A DNA stretch of 14,263 bases from Collybiopsis luxurians FD-317 M1 (lineage: Eukaryota; Basidiomycota; Agaricomycetes; Agaricales; Omphalotaceae): the NCBI GenBank assembly GCA_000827265.1, contig KN834797.1, positions 289,975 through 304,237 on the forward strand. The letters run 5' to 3'. Of the stretch, positions 7,578 to 14,263 are shown one piece after another; positions within the stretch are counted from its first letter, which is position 1; each line of letters starts with the position of its first letter. The position numbers and the translations under genes are program-made. The notes beneath the pieces are model-generated. The model ran no database searches and was not told the origin of the DNA. It saw nothing but the letters and a program-made list of their open reading frames with translations.

Positions 7578-9336
7578 ACCATATTAATATTCGATCTGGA
7601 TCGCATACCTGCTTCACTTACGACAGTGGATTGCACACCCCTCCTTGCCCACCGCATCGTCCCTCTCTGCCTATGTGAGAAGCTTACCACTATGGAACAG
7701 CACACGGATGCCTGGACACCAGCGGCTACTCCAGCTCTTGCTTGCACCAAACGTAATCCGGGGCATCTATTCTTCAATTCCGACATGCTAATGTCGCACA
7801 AGGTCAATCTCGTTTGCGACCTCGCATTGCGCTACGCATCCCTTGTCGTCCTCGTTGTATCTGCCTTTCGTCAGCGGGTTCAACTTGATACTACTGCCCG
7901 TAATGGAAATGAAGGGTTCGAAAAAACGGCGCGACTCGGGGACGAGGGACAGAATATACAGATGCAGTTGGCTACCTCGGTTGTTGGGTCTCGGATGAAG
8001 CTTGTTTGAAGTCGTCTGAAGAAGCAGGTATGTCTTTTTTTCTTTCACAGTTTCCCACTCGTTCTTTTCAATATCCAGCTCGTTATTCGGTATCTGAATA
8101 TTTTTGCTAATTTATTTTATTTTATTCCTTTTCGATCCATAATCCAGTATTCGTTACAACTAACTAACCCATCTTATTCTTTCTCTAGTCACCTACCCCG
8201 GATCTCCCTCCGCCTAAGCTCCCGTCTCGCCGCTTCCGCCACCAACAATACGAACGGAGTTGGTCTCTGTCTCTGCAAGTACCCCCGCCGTTTTACTGTT
8301 CACATCCTGAAGTACGTCCAAACCAAGAGCTGCACATGGTCTCACTTTCCCCGGTCGACACGCAGGCACAGTGGGGAACTATTATGCCCTGAGGGGCAAT
8401 GGGAACTCGATTTCATCTGGGTTGACTGTAGTTGCTCGCCAGCGACAGGCATCCGGAGGGGGTAAGGTTGATGCTGGTGGTGTCAAGGATAAGGATGGAG
8501 AAGATATGGATAACACCGCTGCGGCAGTTTTAGCCACCCCAAGTCTGTTGGATTGGAGAGGTCAGCGTCTCGCGTCTCAGTGGCTTCTCTGTTCTCGCCT
8601 ATTGTGTTGGGTGAGGATGGGTGTGTTGCCGAAGAAGAATGTAGATTCGGGGTGTGGGTGCAGGTGCGAATGCGAATGCTGGTAGCTCGGAGGGGGAGAA
8701 GAAGAAGGACGAATTGCAGCTTCCTCAAAGTCTCGTCCAATCTCAACTTCACCCAGTCGAGTTGAGTGGAGACCACTTGTTCGATACTGTGCCCTTGTTG
8801 CATCTACGTCCACCCCTCTTCCGCAGTTTTCAGAACAGGATGAGGACGAGGAGGACGAGCGAGCGGTTTCGATCGTCGATGGGTTGAACAGGGTCTCGCT
8901 GTATGGAAGGGCGGGGAAGGTTGAGGCAGGTGAGATGTGGGCTTTGGCTAGGGTTCGTGGAGGGGGAGAGGGAGGCGGTGATGGTGGTGATGATGACAGA
9001 GGGGGCTGATGACCAAAAGGGATGAGGAAGAGGAGGAGAGGCAAGAGAAGGGGGAGAAAGCCGAGACGGGGTATACCCATGACGGAGTTGGAGTACCTCA
9101 GGTCTCTTTCGCCTGACGAGCACGATGCGTGGTTTGCGAGCATTTTCGCGGTTATGGTTGGGCCCCTGCCGAGAATGGGGAAGAATGCCAAGTCGAAGAC
9201 GCAGAATTTGAGTCAATGTTCTGCGCCTTCTAGGACGTCGTCTGAGCCTGAGTCCAAATCTATATCCTTACCCACCCCCGATCCAAGGAAGGAGACGGAG
9301 ATCCCTGAGGAGAAGCACCAGGACGAGCGATGCTGA
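7578..9336 (+). pseudogene. Gene A paralogue, inactivated (copy A2)
   Basis: This is the second long copy of gene A, colinear with A1. It has DCTPLLAHRIVPL near the start (A1: DCTPFLTHLVVLL), MQLATS before the large intron (A1: MTLATS), HGLTFPGRHAGTVGN (A1: QGLTTPSQHASAVGN), RSASRVSVASLFSPIVLG (A1: KSASASSILMACLFSPIVLL), GAGANANAGSS, QLPQSLVQSQ, VELSGD, then an acidic run and DERAVSIVDGLN (A1: EEQAVPIIDGMN). It looks dead. Where A1 has ATG directly after the 5' intron, A2 has ATA (7581-7583). A TGA at 8007-8009 stops the frame before the large intron, and the homologous blocks downstream lie in three different frames. Its last part (9022-9336) extends beyond the A1 stop with LEYLRSLSPDEHDAWFASIF, perhaps an ancestral tail lost in A1. 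A rescued multi-intron gene is possible but needs many unsupported introns. Confidence 0.7.
8028..8188 (+). other. Gene A2 intron, homologous to the A1 long intron
   Basis: Donor CAG|gtatgt, branch actaactaaccc (a perfect CTAAC) and acceptor tctttctctag, 161 nt and AT-rich. Exon sequence after it (TCACCTACCCC) matches A1 (TCACCTCTCCC). The exon before it ends in phase 0, not phase 1 as in A1, consistent with a frame disturbance upstream. Confidence 0.75.
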
Positions 9337-10830
9337 TTTAGATTTGGGTCAAGCTTTGACCCTGACCTAGACAAGGACCAAGAGCATCTATGCCGACGAC
9401 CTGGGAGGGGCTGAGGGTTGAGCTGTGATTGAGAGCGGGACTTCGCGAGTGGACACTGTATATTACTGTATGGTAGATATGTGTGAACAAGGAATAATGT
9501 ATGATGTACTGAAGGCGTTGACCTGCGTTGCAACTGTTCAGCCAAGTTCGGCTCCCTTCTTGCTTCTATTCTGAGCCCTCCGTCGCAACTTTTCCTTCTG
9601 TCACCATCACCTGCATTCCACCAGATGTATTCCAATGACTTATGATGACACAGTGTATGTGTCCAGGCCTTTCATTCTTACATCAAACTCTCTTCATACT
9701 CTACTGTCCTCCAGGGAACATGGCCACATGTACCAAGCTTAGTGTGCAGAGCTGACTAGCTACACCTTGACTTTGTATGCAACAGTCTCAGTTTTGGATG
9801 ATGATGTTGCTAGCTGTGGTAAAGGTAAGTCTGCATTGCCCATCTACTGTTCTACTTTTACTCATTTTGTTGCAGCAGCACAGGTAAACAGCTTTAATAA
9901 TGTATCAATACTACGGCAGCCTGAAATTTCCTCTTCATAAATGACACATCTATATTCATCAAGGGCAGGAGAACAACAAAAGCGAGCAAGGTGTACCTAC
10001 ATACCTTTTAGCTCCTCTTTAGCCAAATTTTGACTTAATGTCGACCACCATTAGCAGTGTCGTCATGCTCTATGCCCACCGATGCTCTCTCTCTTCATTC
10101 CTCACCTCATTTGTAGATCTACTCTGTCCATTGCCCTCTCCGTATGCATCAATTTGGCAGACTAACTAGCAAATATGATCTCTTGCTCTTTGTCTCATCT
10201 GCAGAGTGTAATTTAGCAGGTAGGGTCTCCAGCGCCATCCTATTATCTCCTGCGGCCAACGTTTAACTTCTCCGCATTTATGTCTGTCTCGCCCTCATCG
10301 GAGCATACGTTACTTGTCTTTGTGGAGTCCGGAACGAACCGATGGAAGGAGGAAGGTAAGGCTGGAGCCAGAGAGCAAAGAAGGGGAGGCACGGATGGTC
10401 CTGTCGGCTAGAATTGCTTAAAAAGGTCAGTGTTACTCTTGCTTTTTTTAATTCTATTTTAGTGATATTTGTGGCTTCTTTTTAATATATTGCTACTTTC
10501 TCCCGCATCCTTTTATTACAGGAAAACCGGACATATTTTGTATTATGAGGCATTGTAGCTAAGGTAACCGTTTTCGCTCCAATCAACTAACTTGAACCTC
10601 AGCGTCGAGTGTGTTGATCATACTCCTGTTCTTGCTCCTTATATTGGGGTGAGCATTGAAGAGAGATGACGGACAAGAAGATGATCTGACATTTATGACT
10701 GACCAACCTCGGTCATACTCTGTGCACCATTCACCCCCCCTCCTCCACTAGTTCTAACGCCGTCTGCCAATTAATTTCAGATCCGATAAGCTATTCTATA
10801 GGCCTGTTATTGCCATGATGCTTGTCTTCA
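9337..10830. other. Intergenic, no ORF; scattered splice-like signals
   Basis: No frame of note on either strand over ~1.5 kb. Several strong splice signals occur without coding exons. The best is a complete 51-nt intron-like unit at 9825-9875 (AAAG|gtaagt to tttgttgcag); others are gtaagg near 10355 and a possible gtcagt-to-attttag pair at about 10426-10462. This would fit a spliced non-coding RNA or the decayed remains of a gene. CpG frequency drops again after about 9640, except around 10240-10400. Confidence 0.3.
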
Positions 10831-11802
10831 GATGGATGTCCTCTCTCACTTGTGTTCATTCTATTGTGTTGTCATAACTTGTACTCTCTTGACAATGACT
10901 GAAGATGCTGCTGCGCATCTCATTTTTTTAACTAGGTTGTATCAAAGAGCATACATATTATTGTTCCTGTTTGAATTATTCAAATTTCTGGAGTACCACT
11001 CTCCAGTAACAGTTACTGAACTCATTGGTCTCTATAAAACTAAGATATCAGTTTCTCACTCTCTGCTTCCTTTGCGATGCTTCTATCATGTGTTCCAGCT
11101 TTCATCCAGCAGAAGTTCTTCGATCTATAGGGATCTCCTCTACAAATAGACCAAACAACTGCTTTGGCATAGCAATCTCTTCCGTAGTTCAACTTTGTTC
11201 AATTGATGTTCTTCCGGCCAGCGGGAAGATGTATCATCAGCTCAAAGAGCACTCAGGGACAGACTACACTGGGACTAACTTGAATGGCTTTCCACATTGC
11301 CATTGTCAGAGTATCCAAATCAGTCAACATTGAGTGGTGATTCCAGCGAGGATAGCTTAAGGTTAAGTCGTAGTTTGGGGTTAAGTATGATTGAGCGGGA
11401 TTGAACCGGTATGAAAGGAAGACATAAGGGAATGCTCACACTAGCTATTTATATATTGAATAATAGGCGAGCCACATCCCATCCTAGCGTGACACATTAT
11501 GAGTTTTGCCTCATTTACACCTTCCTGTTTGGTTCGACACAACGGATATGCATCATAGGATTGAGGAGACAATCGATATTAGTGTTGTTTCCGGAAACGC
11601 GGTCAAAAAATCCGGGTAATGGCTATTTGTGCATACACTTTAGTATAAATTGCGAGGAATGCGAAACCCGAAGCAAGATTTGGATGGATCGAAGCAAACG
11701 TGGAAGTGCTGTTGAGGTTGTGCCGCCCACATAGCACAACCTTCGATGCCGGTCCTAACTCCTCAATCAGGTTTGTTCTAAATCGCATGTTAGTGTTGGC
11801 AT
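10831..11802. other. Intergenic, short unrecognised frames only
   Basis: It contains open frames of about 100 codons at 10832-11149, 11025-11333 and 11411-11734 on the + strand. None shows a known domain, a low-complexity signature or a paralogue in the window, and the first two overlap each other. I do not call them genes. Confidence 0.35.
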
Positions 11803-11830
11803 TATAAAGAAATCAGGTGTCCATTCATTG
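11803..11830 (+). repeat. Duplicated TATA block, upstream copy
   Basis: This block begins with TATAAAG. Its next 21 bases closely match the block at 11976-12003 (TATAAAGAAATCAGGTGTCC versus TATAAAGGAATCAGATGCCC, then tt.att in both). The similarity fades into a weaker match for another ~40 nt (gaatA...tctatatact versus gaatA...catctact). It probably arose by a short tandem duplication of the NLR promoter. Confidence 0.55.
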
Positions 11831-11975
11831 GTCGTTATATGAATAAGCATTCTTCTTATCTATATACTATTCAAGCACGTGTCGCTGGTGGCATATTGAA
11901 TATTTAACAGGCTGCCCCATTGCCTTGTTATCGGATCAATCGGTAGTGCGACAAAGCCTGTTCTCACGTTATCGC

Positions 11976-12003
11976 TATAAAGGAATCAGATGCCCGTTGA
12001 TTT
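11976..12003 (+). promoter_or_regulatory. Putative core promoter (TATA box) of the NACHT-WD40 gene
   Basis: TATAAAG at 11976-11982 lies 56 nt before the first plausible in-frame ATG (12032) and 95 nt before the next (12071). That would place transcription start around 12005-12015 with a short leader. It is the downstream member of the duplicated block that starts at 11803. It is called from motif and position only. Confidence 0.45.
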
Positions 12004-12031
12004 CCTGAATATCAACCGCCATCATCTACTC

Positions 12032-14263
12032 ATGAAACGCTTTGAAAGATCTTTACCATTGCAGAATTCAATGTCTGCTCCCAAAAGACATCATGTCGAA
12101 GAAAACACCGGCGAATGTAAGAAGTGCTTTGATGACTTGTGATGTAAACACTCAATTTGATACATGACTGCAGTGACTGAAGCTACCCCTTCTCGTGTAG
12201 CTATGTTCCCTGGGGTATCCAATTTTGGAATACATGGATCACCAACTTTTAATGCCGCAGCAAGGGATGTTCACCATGTAAACAACTACTATAACAGTAA
12301 GCATTTAACACTGTCATTTTTATTTGGAAACATCAACAATGCCCTCTTCAGCAAGCGACAGTGCAGTTGACACTCTCAGGGAATTGAAGGAAAGGCTTAA
12401 CCCAATTGACAACCCGGTGAAAAAATGGATTGGCTGTATGGAAGGGACTCGTGTCAATCTTCTGAATGATCTGTGCAACTGGGCACTGACACCAGACACA
12501 CATATTGCATGGATCCACGGTTTGGCGGGAAGTGGTAAAAGTGCAATAGCAGTTTCTGTTGCCGCAAGATTACGGGAAATGAATGACCAGGTTACCTTGG
12601 CATTAACGTTTCATTGCGTCAAGGGTCAAGAAACAGATAATATTTTATCACTTGTGCCAACTATGTGTTATCATTTGGCAAAAGTGCATCCAGAATTTGC
12701 ATTCTATTTACTGGATATATTGCAGAAGGATGCTTCTTTGCAGGCACAACACATACCTCTACAGGAACAGTTCTCAGTCTTTTGGAAACCATTGCATCAA
12801 GTGACTCCATCAAAGCCCACTGTGATTATCATTGATGGACTAGATGAATGGGGAAAGCCAATGGAACAGTACCGGCTTCTCAAATGTCTGCAAGACCATT
12901 TGAACAAGATCAAGTGGATTCAGATAATGGTGACAAGTCGGCCTTACAGTGAAATTGAAAGAGCAATGATAAACCACAATCAGGTTCAGTCATTTGACTT
13001 GACTACTATGTACACTGCACATGATGATATTGGAATATTCCTGGGAGAAAGATTTGCCCAGTTAGGGAATGACAGAGTTTCAAAAAATTATATAGCTGGT
13101 CTTGTATCCAAAGCAGATGGTCTCTTCATTTGGGCAACTACTGCAATGCAGTTTATAGAATCAGGATTTGACATAGTGGCAAATATCCAAGACATATTGA
13201 ATTTGGGGGATAACAGTAGCATTGAGCAACCCCATATGGAATTGTATGTCTTGTACAGAGAGGTGTTGATACAGTACTTTGAAAATACACAGAAGCGGAA
13301 GTACTTTCAATTGACTGTAGGCACAATAATTTCAGCATATGAGCCTTTAGCAATTGATACTCTGGTAAATATGTTGAGTGTGCAGTCAAAGATGCCTCGT
13401 GATGTCGTTGAGAATGTGCTTAAAGCATTGAGGGCATTGCTATATGAGTATAGTGGAAAAGTGTATTATCATTTATCGCTGGTGGAATTCTTACACTCTG
13501 ATGAATGTCCGCAAGAGTTTAAAATCCAAAAGAACTTCCATCACCATAATTTGGCAAACATTTGCATACAAGTGTTGTCCAGGGAACTTAAATTTAACAT
13601 CTGCCAACTTGAAACATCCTCAATTCAGAATCACAAAATACAAGATCTACAAAGTAGGATTGAGGAAAGAATATCAGGTCAACTTCAATACAGTGCACAA
13701 TGGTGGGCACACCATGTGAAAATTACTGAAGTAACTAATGTTATAGTTGATGGTGTAAGAAACATTACGAGCAGTTGCAAAATAGTATATTGGTTGGAAT
13801 GTTTGAGCTTGATGGGGAACATCAATGCAATAATGATTAGTGCAAATAATATCAGGGAATGGGCTCATAAGATAAAGGTAAGAATTGCTTTTCAGTGAGT
13901 GAGTGGTATTTAATACAGAACTAGGACACAAGTGTGATGAGGAGAATGGGGGAGTTGGAGCAGTTTGCAAAAGTGTTCTCTATTGCATTACATGAGAGTA
14001 CACCACATCTCTATGTATCAGGATGTGCACTTGTACCTTCAGAATCTGCACTGAGAGAAGACAAAATTATTCATCCTAAGCAGATTGTAAGGGTGACAAG
14101 AGGTAATCATGGTTTAAGATGGGAGAGAATGCTGCATGTAATGAATAATGAAAGCTCAGTAACATCTGCAGTATATTCACCTGATGGTCAATATGTGGTG
14201 TCTGGCTCTTCAGATAAGACAGTAAGAATTTGGAATGCTCAAACAGGTCTGCAGGTTGGGGAG
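12032..14263 (+). CDS. NACHT-WD40 (NLR-like) protein, 5' part; runs off the right edge
   Basis: Four exons by my reading: 12032-12116, 12174-12296, 12352-13877 and 13925 to the edge. All phases agree and give 691 residues so far. The short N-terminal segment includes GVSNFGIHGSPTFNAAARD, resembling the small Gly/Asn motif that opens many Agaricomycete NLRs. The NACHT NTPase domain has Walker A GLAGSGKS (about 126-133), Walker B VIIIDGLDEW (about 228-237) and VTSRP (about 264-268). A helical region follows with HLSLVEFLHSDECPQ, QYSAQWWAHHV and WLECLSLMG, typical of this family. Exon 4 holds the linker HLYVSGCALVPSES and the first WD40 repeat (VTSAVYSPDGQYVVSGSS, DKTVRIWNAQTG). By family knowledge the NACHT domain binds and hydrolyses a nucleotide to switch oligomeric state, and the WD40 propeller senses a ligand; fungal relatives act in heterokaryon incompatibility and non-self recognition. 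All key nucleotide-binding motifs are intact. The start could instead be the in-frame ATG at 12071. Confidence 0.88.
12117..12173 (+). other. NACHT-WD40 gene intron 1
   Basis: 57 nt, donor gtaaga, acceptor tgactgcag, phase 1. It joins the short first exon (ending in ENTGE) to the exon with the GVSNFGIHG motif. Confidence 0.65.
12297..12351 (+). other. NACHT-WD40 gene intron 2
   Basis: 55 nt, donor gtaagc, acceptor tcttcag, phase 1. It joins NNYYN to T-SDSAVDTLRELKERL in exact frame. Without it the upstream frame stops at 12370. Confidence 0.8.
13878..13924 (+). other. NACHT-WD40 gene intron 3
   Basis: 47 nt, donor AAG|gtaaga, acceptor aactag, phase 0. Exon 4 then reads DTSVMRRMGELEQF and stays open to the window edge, ending in a WD40 repeat. 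The more usual-looking acceptor tacag six bases upstream (13918) would read AAC TAG and stop at once, and an unspliced transcript stops at TGA 13896-13898. Confidence 0.75.

Noticed and set aside
8577..9191. A 204-codon open frame on the minus strand
   Set aside because: It is antisense to the homologous blocks of gene A2; its Ser/Pro runs are the reverse reading of the acidic and Gly-rich codons. No domain and no paralogue support it.
5962..10540. Shared 11-mer AAACCGGACAT near 5967 and 10525
   Set aside because: Dozens of 11-mer pairs are expected by chance in a window this size and the match does not extend.
10832..11149. A 105-codon frame with hydrophobic segments
   Set aside because: It overlaps another frame of similar length and has no recognisable domain; this length is within chance for AT-rich DNA.
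11386..11416. A tRNA B-box match (GGTTCAATCCC) on the minus strand near 11400
   Set aside because: The T-stem pairs only 4 of 5, and no matching acceptor stem, A-box or anticodon arm can be drawn around it.

Overview
The window looks like accessory DNA from a filamentous basidiomycete, probably an Agaricomycete; genus not determined. The grounds are a NACHT-WD40 (NLR-like) gene of the type expanded in mushroom-forming fungi, short GT-AG introns (47-60 nt, with two of 161-175 nt), CTAAY-like branch sites and a MITE. There are no bacterial operon features and no tRNA, rRNA or CRISPR. All recognisable genes and relics are on the + strand.

Layout: (i) 1-543, the 3' end of one NACHT-WD40 type gene (last WD40 repeats plus the C-terminal domain). 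(ii) 1291-1501, a foldback MITE with TA target-site duplications. (iii) 2371-3960, a spliced gene for an unrecognised Ser/Thr/Pro-rich protein of about 442 aa, called 'gene A' here (copy A1). (iv) 4603-5028, a frameshifted relic of the same NLR C-terminus as in (i). (v) 5527-5855, a short broken relic of gene A (A3). (vi) 7578-9336, a longer paralogue of gene A (A2) that keeps the intron positions but has lost its start codon and carries a stop and frameshifts. (vii) 9337-11800, no recognisable gene. (viii) two diverged copies of a TATA-containing block (11803-11830, 11976-12003). (ix) 12032 to the right edge, a four-exon NACHT-WD40 gene that runs out of the window.

The main picture is a tandem array of a cassette made of an NLR tail followed by gene A. 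It is present once largely intact (1-3960), once as relics (4603-5855) and once as gene A alone (7578-9336), and is followed by another full NLR. The WD40 stretches at the two ends of the window are nearly identical over 70 nt, so the flanking NLRs are close paralogues. The A1 and A2 parts differ strongly in CpG content: A1 is CpG-poor and reads TpG/CpA at several places where A2 reads CpG. NACHT-WD40 proteins are known as nucleotide-driven switches with a sensory repeat domain in fungal non-self recognition. That gene A belongs to the same process is only an inference from co-duplication.

All gene models were built by reading splice signals and phase by eye, without alignment or transcript data.
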